Below, one piece after another: positions 55,883 to 64,000 of a stretch of DNA of 64,000 nt; within the stretch, counting starts at the first letter, position 1, and the number at the start of each line of letters is the position of its first letter. This stretch comes from Isoetes taiwanensis. Taxonomy: Eukaryota > Streptophyta > Lycopodiopsida > Isoetales > Isoetaceae. The stretch covers positions 16,455,030-16,519,029 of the forward strand of contig JAJEKV010000024.1 of assembly GCA_021234155.1 (NCBI GenBank), in the 5' to 3' direction. The position numbers were made by a program, and so were the translations under genes. Below the pieces are notes generated by a model. The model did not search any database, was not told the origin of the DNA, and saw only the letters and a list, made by a program, of their open reading frames with translations.

Positions 55883-56870
55883 TCTTCTTTCTTATTTTGG
55901 GAGGGGGTTGGGTTTCGTGCCAGCCGCATGTAACGCCGCATGCGGCGTTCCCATGGTCTTGCGGCCCCCCTCCGGCATCCAGCTTCCCCCCTCGGGGATC
56001 CAACGAGTTGGCGAAATTAAATTGCCTGTTTTCGAAGAGGCCCGACAGCATTGAATGATGGGATTTGAATTATGGAATCATTTGAAGCATTTCGCTACGA
56101 ATTTTTGTGCTCAGCTCGGCTCTTCAGCGCCTCAAGCAGGTCAGTCATCGCCATACTGGGAGCGCATTCTTCAGCGCCTCAAGCAGGTCCGTCATCGCCA
56201 TACGAGCTGGGCGCCAGCATATTTTTGTATCAGGATTACGAGCTGGGCGCCAGCAGGCTTGCCCGACTCTGATTGATCAAGCAGGTTGGTTTATTTTTGT
56301 ATCAGGGTCGATGCAGCTTGATAATGCCATTGCAAATATCTTACACCTAACCAAGTTTTTTTTTCTGCTGGAAGTCTTTTCTTTGCTCGAAGTCTTTTCT
56401 TTGCAAGTATAACCAAGTCTGCTATTCTGCTCGAAGCATTTATTTACTTGCCCTCTGGTATTTATAGTTCTGTTACCACTTATGTGAGTTGAATTTCAAA
56501 TTTGGGTTTTGTTTGATCTTCTGAAAACGTGTGCTTGAGACTTTGTTGTTTGCTGGGAACCATGCTTATGGACTATAGATTTCTATTTGCAGTTCAATAA
56601 GCAAATTCAGTGTGCAGTAAGTATCGGCTTATAAATATTGTTCAAAAGATTATGCCCCATGTCTGATTTGGTCTGCTCAAACATGATTTATACTAGAAGT
56701 AGTTTCTAATTTTGGTTGAAGCACAAAGAATGCGCTCTAAAAGCTTGGTTTCTGCTATCAGATCAAGCACAATCAGCGTGCCTTTTCTGGTATTGAACTT
56801 CAGTGGGGGAGCCAGTTTTGCATCCTATATCTGATAGGTACAATTGCTACGTGCTTTTATTAATAGAGTA
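55883..56870 (+). other. Helitron left part with short internal repeats
   Basis: No recognised gene. Has a GC-rich palindromic GCCGCATGCGGC near 55936, two copies of CTTCAGCGCCTCAAGCAGGT (56125 and 56172), two of GAGCTGGGCGCCAGCA (56203 and 56239) and two of AAGTCTTTTCTTTGC (about 56372 and 56390). The repeats look like local duplications. Confidence 0.5.
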
Positions 56871-56899
56871 TCATTTGCTATATCTGATAGGTACAAATG

Positions 56900-57244
56900 T
56901 TACGTGCTTTTTGACTTTACTTGGATCGAGAATTACACTTTCTGTGTCATCCATAAGCTCTGATTTGTAGATGTCTGAAAATGTTGCATTGATCTTTGAG
57001 TCTGTGCCCCCTTTTATGGCTGATCCTGTCTTTACATAAAGAGTATATACACAAGTTTCCTGTAGAAGAACAACTTTGTCAACAAATGCAGAAATTGGAG
57101 TAATTTGCATTTTGTTTTGCATAGCAGAATCATCTTAACTGATGCACCCTCTGTTAGTGCTGCAGAATTGAATCTCCCAAATGTTGTCCCTGTTAGAAGG
57201 CACAGAACCAAGAAGATGCCAAGGAGTGTATTATAGGCTGCCAT
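56900..57244 (-). pseudogene. Captured PLAT-domain gene fragment joined to an SPT16 piece
   Basis: Exon 1 (from 57244) begins MAAYNTLLGIFLVLCLLTG, a signal peptide like those of small plant PLAT proteins. An intron-like gap ends at TTCTTCTACAG (57061). Exon 2 reads TCVYTLYVKTGSAIKGGTDS, the start of a PLAT/LH2 domain. The frame then passes straight into SELMDDTESVILDPSKV, which belongs to the FACT subunit SPT16. So two unrelated host genes are joined head to tail on the minus strand. The PLAT domain is cut after about 30 residues. Confidence 0.75.
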
Positions 57245-57339
57245 TTTAGCAGAAGCTATGCGCTCTTCGATATGCCCTGTTCATCAAATGTGGTTTAGGC
57301 CATAGAAAAGCTAGATATCTAGATCTGACTATATAAGTG

Positions 57340-57717
57340 TTAGGTACAATTGCAGGGTTTCCATATGTTACAAGATCTGACTTTACTTGGATCAAGAATT
57401 ACAGTTTCTGTGTCATCCATAAGCTCTGATTGTTTTACAGTTTTCTCATCGTCAATGATTACTTCTAATTTTTTAACAACATAATGTGCCAATACTGAAG
57501 CGCTCCAAGAAGCTGTCTTTTTTATACATTCAATTGAATGGGTATCCTTCACTGCAAACAGCTCAGAAAAGCCTCCCGTGACATCCACCTGTTCTAAGCC
57601 TGAATTTCCAAGAATGTCTGCCCACTTCTCCATCAATGGGCCTTCAATAGCCTCCTTAGGCAAGACCCCAACTGAAATAGATGAAGATTTACAATGGGAC
57701 TTGACTGCGGTTTCCAC
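57340..57717 (-). pseudogene. SPT16: Captured SPT16 (FACT complex) fragment
   Basis: Minus-strand open frame of about 125 codons matching the N-terminal peptidase-like domain of SPT16, the histone chaperone that loosens nucleosomes for transcription and replication. Motifs: GPLMEKWADILGNSGLEQVD, GGFSELFAVKD, VVKKLEVIIDDEKTV and LMDDTETVILDPSKV. Full-length SPT16 is over 1000 residues, so only about a tenth is here. The last part (LMDDTE..DPSKV) repeats what is fused to PLAT at 56900-57000, so this exon is present twice. The symbol names the source gene only. Confidence 0.82.
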
Positions 57718-58137
57718 AAAACCTTATCACAGCGGTTTCCACAAGCATTAAGTTATTTCTGTTTTTATCTCTTATATTTCGTGGCAGCTTTGTTTATGAC
57801 AATAATAACCTGGTAATTCATGGCAGTGGAGTGGCAGCCATCTATTTAGTGCTGCAGTGGAGTGGCAGCCATCTATTTCTGTGGCACTATCAGGGTGGCA
57901 TACTTGGCTGGTCGCTTGATTGCTCTTGCAAGGTTAGTTGGAATTTTTAGTTGTGTATATTGCTTCGTTTTCCAAAGTGTACGTCAATAAGAGTCTTGGG
58001 TAGAATGTCCAATAGCCTTTCATATTGAGTCATAGGGTTGTTTATGTTATGTTCAATAGTGTCCAAGTCTGAACCGTGTCCATGCCAGTCCGTGTCTGAA
58101 CTTGCTCTAATTTATTTTCCTTTCCTATTTTATGTAG
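57718..58137. other. Spacer in Helitron cargo
   Basis: No coding recognised. AGTGGAGTGGCAGCCATCTATTT repeats in shorter form near 57825 and 57855. Confidence 0.4.
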
Positions 58138-58479
58138 ATGGTGAAAATCTTGGTGCCATGGTATGCCTTTGGCGGCCATGTTGCCGAATGTTTGATTCGA
58201 AAGGAGGTGCACGTCAGTCGCATCTCCTTTGTTGTGAAAGCCTTGGGGTCGTGGTATGAGTGGCAGCCTTGGAGGCCATGTCCAAAGTGTATTTCTGAGT
58301 TGACAAGTGTTGATATTGAGAAGCTTATTCTCAAGCTTGAAAACTTCTACAAAGAAAGTGTTATTGTGGAAGTAAAGGAGGTCAAACAAGTCATTGATGA
58401 CATGCTGTTTGCATTGAGAAATGGGGAAGACGGTTGTGAGAGTAACATGGATGAAGAGGTTAGGAACGCAGCAGCATAG
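58138..58479 (+). CDS. Unknown ORF in Helitron cargo
   Basis: A 113-codon plus-strand frame starting MVKILVPWYAFGGHVAECLI, containing WRPCPKC and a helical C-terminal part (IEKLILKLENFYKESV, VKQVIDDMLFAL). It may be a captured exon set or a Helitron accessory gene. Preceding bases TTTTATGTAG at 58137 look like an acceptor. No family recognised. Confidence 0.35.
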   Translation: MVKILVPWYAFGGHVAECLIRKEVHVSRISFVVKALGSWYEWQPWRPCPKCISELTSVDIEKLILKLENFYKESVIVEVKEVKQVIDDMLFALRNGEDGCESNMDEEVRNAAA

Positions 58480-59203
58480 TGCGAGTTTCTTTTTTTGTGT
58501 GTTTCCATTTTGAAGATGCTATTGTAGCATTTGTTTTTTGATAAAAGAGTATCTCTTTAGAATACTCTTCTATTGTACTTTATCAAACTTATGAGGTACA
58601 TGCCTTATGTACCCTTTTGATGTAATCAAAAAATCTGGTCAAAGGATAAAAAAACTTATCTACCTATTGTAGTCCCTTCTATTCTGTTCACTTGACCTTG
58701 CTAAAACATTTAAGGTAGACATTTAGGTGTTGGCGAGGTGGAAACTCTAAAACATTTAACTTGGCATTATATGTCAAATTAATGAGCTTTGCACCCATTT
58801 GGACCGCAATGGATACCAAGCTCAATTTTGTTCTTTGATGTGCTCCTTTATTGGTTTGCATCTCTAATTCTTCCAAATCTTTTTTCACGTTTAGTGGTCA
58901 TCTCACATTTAAATACTAGACCATTTAGGGCACTCTTTGGTTGCAAGTTTAGAAATGCTGGCATGGGCACGTAGTGTGTTTGAGGTCTGTTCCCTATTAG
59001 TGGAATTTTTGTCTACCAATGTCTAATATCTAGGAGTCAGGCTTTGGACTTATGTAAAGTCTAAATGTGTTCATGTAGTACTATTGAATTATTATTTTGT
59101 TGGCACATATGAAAATATATATCGGTGTAAATTTGTATGCCTAAGTAGACCATTGGCGTATATACCCCATTGAAATACATAACCTCATCTTCATGTTTAG
59201 GGT
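58480..59203. other. AT-rich Helitron interior
   Basis: No coding recognised. It contains the likely 3' UTR of the preceding ORF and upstream DNA of the helicase-type ORF. Confidence 0.5.
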
Positions 59204-59926
59204 ATGGTGACATCAAAAACCATGAGTCCTAGAACTTATAAAGATGGCCAGGGAACACATGCTACACCAGAACAAGAATCAAGGTCAGCTAGGAAGAGGC
59301 GTCTGGCCCGGAAACGTAAATTGACATGGAGAGCACGAGCACGTGCAACGAGGGAAGATAGTAATGTGGATGACCGTGCATGCGAGGGAGATGGAATTGC
59401 CTATGGAACTATTGCAAGAAACTTGCAACAGGAACTTGACGAGTGTATAACGGTCCATGCATCAACAAGTGTGGATATTGTGAGTTTGTTGACAAGTCAG
59501 ATTGTGAATGGTGATGGTGTTGAGGGTCTACCAGCACATGTAACTATGTGTAACACGCCTTTGAATCTTGCTCAAACTCCAGATGTTGTACGACAAAATC
59601 CCAGATATCAAACACCTAAAAGATTGGAGACTATATTAGAGAAAACTAGGCGTCAGGTACGAAGACGTGTGGCCAAAGCTAGAGCATTAGCAAGAGAATT
59701 TGATAATGTTAGCTTAACTCCCGGAAGCACAACAATGGCATCATGTTTGACAGACCAATGTGAGAATGTGTTCGCTGGACATCGCGACGTAGTGCAGGCT
59801 ACCATTCCCATGCAAAGTGAGAATGTTGTTGCAGATGGTGATGTAGTGGAAGCAGTATCGCATTTAAATTCTGTTGCAGACATGCCTCATGAAGAACCAA
59901 GTAGCATTGGGCTTAGATGCACTTGA
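59204..59926 (+). CDS. Basic ORF upstream of helicase remnant (Helitron N-terminal-like)
   Basis: A 240-codon frame with a strongly basic start (SARKRRLARKRKLTWRARAR) and another basic helix (LEKTRRQVRRRVAKARALAR). Such Arg/Lys-rich leaders occur at the N-terminus of some Helitron RepHel proteins, but I see no HUH (Rep) motif. It overlaps the start of the helicase frame by a few bases. It is probably the N-terminal part of the RepHel gene, with the Rep nuclease and early helicase motifs deleted between the two. Confidence 0.45.
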   Translation: MVTSKTMSPRTYKDGQGTHATPEQESRSARKRRLARKRKLTWRARARATREDSNVDDRACEGDGIAYGTIARNLQQELDECITVHASTSVDIVSLLTSQIVNGDGVEGLPAHVTMCNTPLNLAQTPDVVRQNPRYQTPKRLETILEKTRRQVRRRVAKARALAREFDNVSLTPGSTTMASCLTDQCENVFAGHRDVVQATIPMQSENVVADGDVVEAVSHLNSVADMPHEEPSSIGLRCT

Positions 59927-60763
59927 ACAACAAGCATTTGCGGACTACTTACTAAGTATAGGAGATGGCCGAGAACCAACCTTTCCGGAGAAGGGTGTTG
60001 ATATGGTGCATCTGCCACAGGATATATGCCTTGGCTCAGATGATGTGGATGATTTAATTCAGGACATATTTCCTGATATCCAACAGAACTGGAAAGAAGT
60101 GATTTTCTGGACACATCGTGCTATACTATCGCCTTTGAACCATTATGTCGATGAGATCAATAAGAAGGTGGCGTCTCTCATCCCCGGAGAGACGACAGTT
60201 ACTTTAGTGCCGAAATCATAGACACGAATGGCCCGACAAACAGTCTATATCCCATTGAGTTTCTTAATGCACAAACTCCAAGTGGTGTACCGCCCCACGA
60301 GCTAAACCTAAAGGTGGGAATGATTGTAATGTTGTTGAGGTCTACATCGTTCAAGAAGGGCCTATGCAATGGAACACGATTGATTATACGAAAGCTGGGA
60401 AGACGTGTTATTGAGGCAGAGATAGTAACTGGGACACACGTTGGTGATACTGTGCTCCTATCGCGCATTCCAATTGTGCCTACCGATTCAGGTTTGCCAT
60501 TTCAGTTTGAAAGGGTGCAATTCCCTCTGTGGCCGGCCTTTGCCATGACCATAAACAAGTCCCAGGGCCAGACAATGCATAAGGTGGGGATATATCTTCC
60601 AAAGCCTGTCTTTACGCATGGACAATTGTATGTGGCATTCTCAAGGGTACAAAATCGACAAGGAATTAGGGTTGCTATTAAAGACCGACCATCCATGCCT
60701 CAAGAAGACGCCAATACAGTTTCAAGGTTCACAAGGAACGTGGTTTACACGGATGCTTTGTGA
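59920..60763 (+). pseudogene. Helitron helicase, C-terminal part (Pif1-like)
   Basis: C-terminal half of a Helitron Pif1-family helicase. FADYLLSIGDGRE, then HRAILSPLNHYVDEINKKV, then after a one-base shift near 60200 SLYPIEFLNAQTPSGVPPHE, GLCNGTRLIIRKLGRRVIEA, the helicase motif FAMTINKSQGQTMHKVGIYL and the final QLYVAFSRV. The Walker A and B region and the Rep nuclease are absent. The shift makes it non-functional as read. Helitrons need RepHel to move, so this copy depended on another source. Confidence 0.88.
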
Positions 60764-60893
60764 TCCGAGTAAGTGTCATGTTCTCGACTAACGTTGTGAT
60801 GTCCATATATTGCATGTATATGTGTTTTTTTTTCAAAGGTTCTCATGCTTCTTGGATGTTTTTTGATCTTCTGAATGTGTGCAGATCATGAAG

Positions 60894-61485
60894 CCCTACA
60901 CACCTTTTATACCTCGGGAACTTGGAAATCCTAAGCCAAGGGCGATAGTTCATGTACATCGTAGGGATGGTGAGTGTAAGATTTGTTAGTTCCAACAGTA
61001 ACAATTGCTTATATGCTTCTTAATTAAGGAGTTCATCAATGCATATCTCCTATCTTTTTCTGAAATGATATCTTATTGTTGTAGGGAGTTATGCGATAGT
61101 TGATAACACACGCGTGTGGTTGTGTTGGAGTCAAAAAAGTTCCCCTCAAGTATACATGCGGGGAACTTGCTTCACGCCAGGAGGCATCACACACATTGGT
61201 GTTTGTGATGGGAGACGGTTCAAGGCTTGGGCATCGATTCCACATGACGCAGTTGGTGATTACGAGCTTCCTGAGTTCCTAACAAAGCATAACATTGTTG
61301 TTGGTACACCTGAGTCGCGCGTGTGGGACATCGTATCAGAGCATGTTTACACGTTCATGTTTGCCACCATAGGCACGACGGGAGGAGCTTCTATACCTAT
61401 CAGCTTCGCAACTGAGCTTCATATCGAGCCGACGGATGTTCCTAGAGTTGTTTGGGACAGGTTCTTCGTGATGTGGATCCACTGA
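60894..61485 (+). CDS. Two-exon gene of unknown function in Helitron
   Basis: Exon 1 begins MKPYTPFIPRELGNPKPR at 60889-60894, just after TGTGTGCAGATC, and ends at 60969. The intron 60970-61084 is 115 bp with GTGAGT and TTGTTGTAG ends. Exon 2 runs 61085-61485. Together they give about 160 codons with no stop. Exon 2 has SYAIVDNTRVWLCWSQ, THIGVCDGRRFKAWASIP and VGTPESRVWDIVSEH, a mixed alpha/beta pattern. I recognise no family. A clean splice pair and open frame in an otherwise decayed Helitron suggest real or recent coding. The start ATG is the first in frame after an acceptor-like site, so more exons may exist upstream. Confidence 0.5.
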
Positions 61486-61725
61486 GATTGACGGGCATAA
61501 CCTCATTTTGCACTAAAAGTATTTTGTATTTGCGTATAGAACCAGTATATTTGTTTAACATTTTGTTTGTACTTCATATTATGTGTACACTTTAAAAGGT
61601 AAGGTTTGTTCCGTATCTATATTTGTCTATTTCCACCTACACGTATATTGCCTTCGATGCATTGTGCGCATTCACGACACAACCACAACTAACGCACGTA
61701 AATGCCCACATACGTCCACGACTAA

Positions 61726-61755
61726 TGCCCGGCATCGCCGGGCACACGTTTCTAG
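61726..61755 (+). other. Helitron 3' terminus (hairpin and CTAG)
   Basis: TGCCCGGCATCGCCGGGCA hairpin, eight bases, then CTAG with T next: the canonical Helitron 3' end. It is a variant of the GCCCAGCAACGCTGGGC hairpin of the other three. Confidence 0.92.
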
Positions 61756-62530
61756 TCAGTTATATATCAGCAGGATGATTGGGGCGATTATCTTCCATTA
61801 GCTGAGTTTGCCTATAATAACTCAGTACATGCCTCCACTAGCCAGACTCCGTTCTTTCTGAACTCTGGTCAGCATCCTTGTTGGTCCCTTAGTGTCGCTG
61901 GCAGTGACTCTGTCAATCCTAGTGCCAAGTCTCGACTTGAGAAACCTCCAGGCTCTTCAATCAGATCTTCAACATCATCTTCACCGAGCACAGGAACGTT
62001 ATCGGCATGCCGATTTACATCGACAGGAAGCTCCTAAATTTTATGTTGGTGATCTTGTCTGGTTTCTTCGTAGGGACCTCCCTACCTCACGTCCCTACAA
62101 CAAGCTTGACTATCGTCACCTTGGTCCTTACTGGATCACGACTCAAATCAGCAATGTGGCAGTCTGGCTCGAGCTCCCTCCAGCTGTTCGTCTCCATCCA
62201 GTATTTCATATTTTTCTATTGGAGCCCTACACAGTTAATACTTTCCCCGATTGCGTTCCTCCGCCGCTGCCACCAGTAGAAATTGATGATCATGAGGAGT
62301 TCGAGGTTCGAGATATTCTGGACTCCAAGTTTCTTCGTCGACGATTGTATTACTTTGTCGATTGGGAAGGCTACTCACCAAGTAATAGAACCTGGGAGCC
62401 TGTCGAGAATCTGACTAATACTCCTGATAAAATTGCGGAGTTTCCCCGACGTTATCCAGACAAGCCAAGTTTGAGTACTCCAGCCCCAGCTCCGAGAACT
62501 CGTCGCCTTTGTAGAAGGCGGGTGGTGTGA
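61756..62530 (+). pseudogene. pol part 2 of element C (integrase end, chromodomain)
   Basis: Continues the integrase: QQDDWGDYLPLAEFAYNN, then a long open frame from 61892. It has the integrase C-terminal fold (FYVGDLVWFLRRDLP, LGPYWITTQISNVAVWLELP, HPVFHIFLLEPY) and a chromodomain (EEFEVRDILDSKFLRRRLYY, FVDWEGYSPSNRTWEPVENL). It ends at the stop overlapping the LTR start (62530). The chromodomain keeps the aromatic Y/W positions of the family. This is the best preserved part of element C. Confidence 0.92.
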
Positions 62531-63080
62531 CAATTATACGGATATTCATATTATATGACCATTGGGGGTGGTGTGACGACCATATGGATATTCATATCAT
62601 ACAAACATTATACTCGTATGTGCAAAAGATGGTCGTCACACGGATGCAACAGGGTAGTTGCATAAGACAGAGTTTGAAACTCGCTACCTTTCAGTTACGA
62701 GTCGAACACCTTTGCCAAGTGCAATACCAATATTTGTTGAAAACATTTCCTCACATCTTCCTCATATGTGGGACTATCTCCAAGAGGTTCTAGAATATAC
62801 TAGAACCTAAATGCATGCGCAACTCTTGGCGAGACCTCATCCGTTGGAGTGGCGCGATCCTAACCGTTGGCCTAGATATATAAGGAGGCACCTCCTTCTT
62901 GTCAAACCATTCCGTTTCAAAGCCATTCTTGAGCCTTCTAGGCATTTGTCTCATGTTCCTACTTGCCTTCGGGCGATTGTACTCTTGATTCATGTTCATA
63001 TATCAGATTCTTTGTCGATATTGGCATATTCCTCCCATATTTCTTGCGTATTTTCCTTGTTTTTGCGTAGGTTCATGACA
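62526..63080 (+). repeat. 3' LTR of element C (555 bp), inferred ends
   Basis: Starts TGTGACAATTATACGG right after the chromodomain ORF and ends GGTTCATGACA where homology to element A 3' DNA begins. TG..CA ends fit. An internal inverted motif pairs GTGTGACGACCAT (62570) with ATGGTCGTCACAC (62630). With no 5' LTR in view the ends are inferred. Confidence 0.65.
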
Positions 63081-63484
63081 GGTGGTTCTCTTATAACCAT
63101 CCTAATAATAAATGTGTATTAACGTAGTGTTGGACCGGCAAGCCAATAGAATAATAAGGGGTAGGAGGTCGCACTGCGAAGACTTGCAACACATATTTTT
63201 TTTGTCACAATGTGTTGCAAGGAGACCAAATGGACCTTAAATTATAGAATTTTGAAACTGTGTTAATCATAAGTGTGCAAACCATAAAAATTTGTGAATA
63301 TTAAAAGATAATGTAAGGGTTGAGAGATCACCTTACTATAGTATGTTATGGAACAAGAGATGTGATTATAAAATTTAAACTTAAATATTACCTTGGGGTA
63401 ATTGTGTTATAAAATTGCATGCATGGAATGTGTTGCAGGGTTCCTACAGGTTTCCAAGGGGGATGCTGAGGATAGCATCAATTC

Positions 63485-63497
63485 AAGGTGGGGAGAT
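63485..63497 (+). promoter_or_regulatory. Polypurine tract of element D
   Basis: AAGGTGGGGAGAT immediately before TGTGACG. Homologous to those of A and B. Confidence 0.85.
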
Positions 63498-64000
63498 TGT
63501 GACGTTCTAGCGTAATATACGGTCCAATACGTATATTATACTGCCACGACACGTGTACATGTCACCTTGACAGGTACTTGAAAGCCGTAAAGCGCACGCC
63601 TAGGGGGCAACCTCGTATGTTGCACATGTTTATTAAACATATGCAATTAAACCCCTTAAGCCCCATTGGTCCCTTCTAACCTAAACCTAAAAGGTCATGT
63701 AAAAGGAACAAAAGGGGAAACCCTAAACACTTTTCATTTTTGCATTTTGGCTTCCTTGAGCCATTCCGGCCAAGTCAAGTGCTAGTTCGCATTGCCAGGC
63801 ACCACCAAGCCGCATTTGCACAACAGATCTCCCAGGAACAGCTGCATTCAGCTCGAACGAAGGCATGGACGCGATTTGAGGAGCATGAGCAAGCCAAGGA
63901 TCAGGTACCCTGTGATTTTGTTGTGCAAAGGCAACTTTTAGCCCCGGGGGGTTCACTTATAGTAAGGGGGGTATGCCATGTGCGTGCATAGGGTAATCAA
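63498..64000 (+). repeat. 3' LTR of element D, first 503 bp
   Basis: Begins TGTGACGTTCTAG, with blocks (GGGGCAACCT, GGGGAAACCCTAA, TTGGCT near GAGCCATTCC) shared with the element A LTR. A MITE interrupts it from 63943. Cut by the window end. Confidence 0.8.
63943..64000 (+). mobile_element. MITE, CCCGGGGG-end family, cut by window end
   Basis: Begins CCCGGGGGGTTCAC and continues with a GGGGGG run like the other copies. The preceding bases ACTTTTAGC fit the CTTTT target preference. The other end lies outside the window. Confidence 0.6.

Larger units (their letters stand above)
55883..61755 (+). mobile_element. 5.9-kb Helitron with helicase remnant and captured genes
   Basis: Starts TCTTCTTTCTTATTTTGGG after an A (55882). 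Ends with hairpin TGCCCGGCATCGCCGGGCA (61726-61744), ACACGTTT and CTAG (61752-61755) before T. Cutting it out joins the element C integrase frame without a shift into IYQQDDWGDYLPLAEFAYNN. It carries SPT16 and PLAT fragments on the minus strand and a helicase remnant plus a two-exon unknown gene on the plus strand. The Rep (HUH) nuclease motif was not found, so it is not autonomous. Confidence 0.9.
54272..63080 (+). mobile_element. Element C: second-type chromovirus, 5'-truncated, split by a Helitron
   Basis: Pol of another Ty3/gypsy lineage starting mid-RT at 54272 and ending in a chromodomain at 62460 and a 3' LTR (62526-63080). The integrase is interrupted at 55882/61756 by a 5.9-kb Helitron. 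Motifs such as LSHGLLQPLPV and WKSISIDFIS resemble fungal or Tcn1-like chromoviruses more than A and B, but that is from memory. The 3' end abuts sequence homologous to element A, so C apparently inserted into element D. Confidence 0.85.
63081..64000 (+). mobile_element. Element D: 3' end of a gypsy element related to A
   Basis: From 63081 the sequence follows the 3' non-coding part of element A: AACGTAGTGT, GACTTGCAACACA, AATGTGTTGCAA, then a polypurine tract (63485-63497) and an LTR start TGTGACGTTCTAG (63498). Element C sits immediately left and seems to have inserted into D. The element continues past the window. Confidence 0.85.

Noticed and set aside
1-64000. CRISPR arrays, bacterial operons, riboswitches
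   Set aside because: The sequence is plant nuclear repeat DNA; no spaced direct-repeat arrays of that type were seen.

Overview
This window is repeat-dominated nuclear DNA of a land plant. The host-gene fragments it carries (dPGM-type phosphoglycerate mutase, FACT subunit SPT16, PLAT-domain protein) look plant-like, and the chromodomain Ty3/gypsy elements, plant L1-type LINEs and Helitrons agree. One chromovirus has a fungal-like integrase style, which hints at a non-seed plant such as a fern or lycophyte, but that is a weak inference. I see no convincing intact ordinary host gene. Almost everything is a transposable element, a TE inside a TE, or a host fragment carried by one.

Layout. 1-8478: decayed Ty3/gypsy chromovirus A, 3' part with its 3' LTR (6818-8478). 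8479-12054: DNA with two tandem copies of a broken phosphoglycerate mutase gene. 12055-44123: chromovirus-type LTR element B, 32 kb between matched LTRs, flanked by TGGAC target duplications, with a tRNA-Met-type primer site and a polypurine tract. Between the primer site and gag it holds a histone H3-like fragment, LINE pieces, a MITE, a broken gene with DNC..QNKN and GHTHED motifs, and two unknown pre-gag ORFs. Its gag-pol (31784-36798) is nearly complete but carries a MITE, frameshifts and one in-frame stop. Its 3' region is a 1.35-kb tandem duplication containing heat-shock-element-like arrays and tRNA-like A/B boxes, interrupted by a minus-strand Helitron.

44129-44381 is the 3' end of another Helitron, apparently the one element B jumped into. 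44382 to about 51700 is a minus-strand L1 LINE split by a MITE, a solo LTR (45920-46500), a second LINE (46743-48550) and a Helitron with a 2-kb purine-strand block (48923-51257). For the solo LTR and the Helitron, removing the insert by its predicted ends rejoins the L1 reading frame. 54272-63080 is a second chromovirus (C) split inside integrase by a 5.9-kb Helitron (55883-61755). That Helitron carries SPT16 and PLAT fragments, a helicase remnant and a small two-exon gene of unknown function. 63081-64000 is the 3' end of a third gypsy element (D) related to A.

How it fits together: a history of nested insertion. Four Helitron 3' ends share hairpin-plus-CTAG termini, four MITEs share a CCCGGGGGATTCAC end, and three gypsy elements share LTR and polypurine motifs, so a few families have repeatedly built this locus. 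All assignments come from reading the sequence; none was database-checked.
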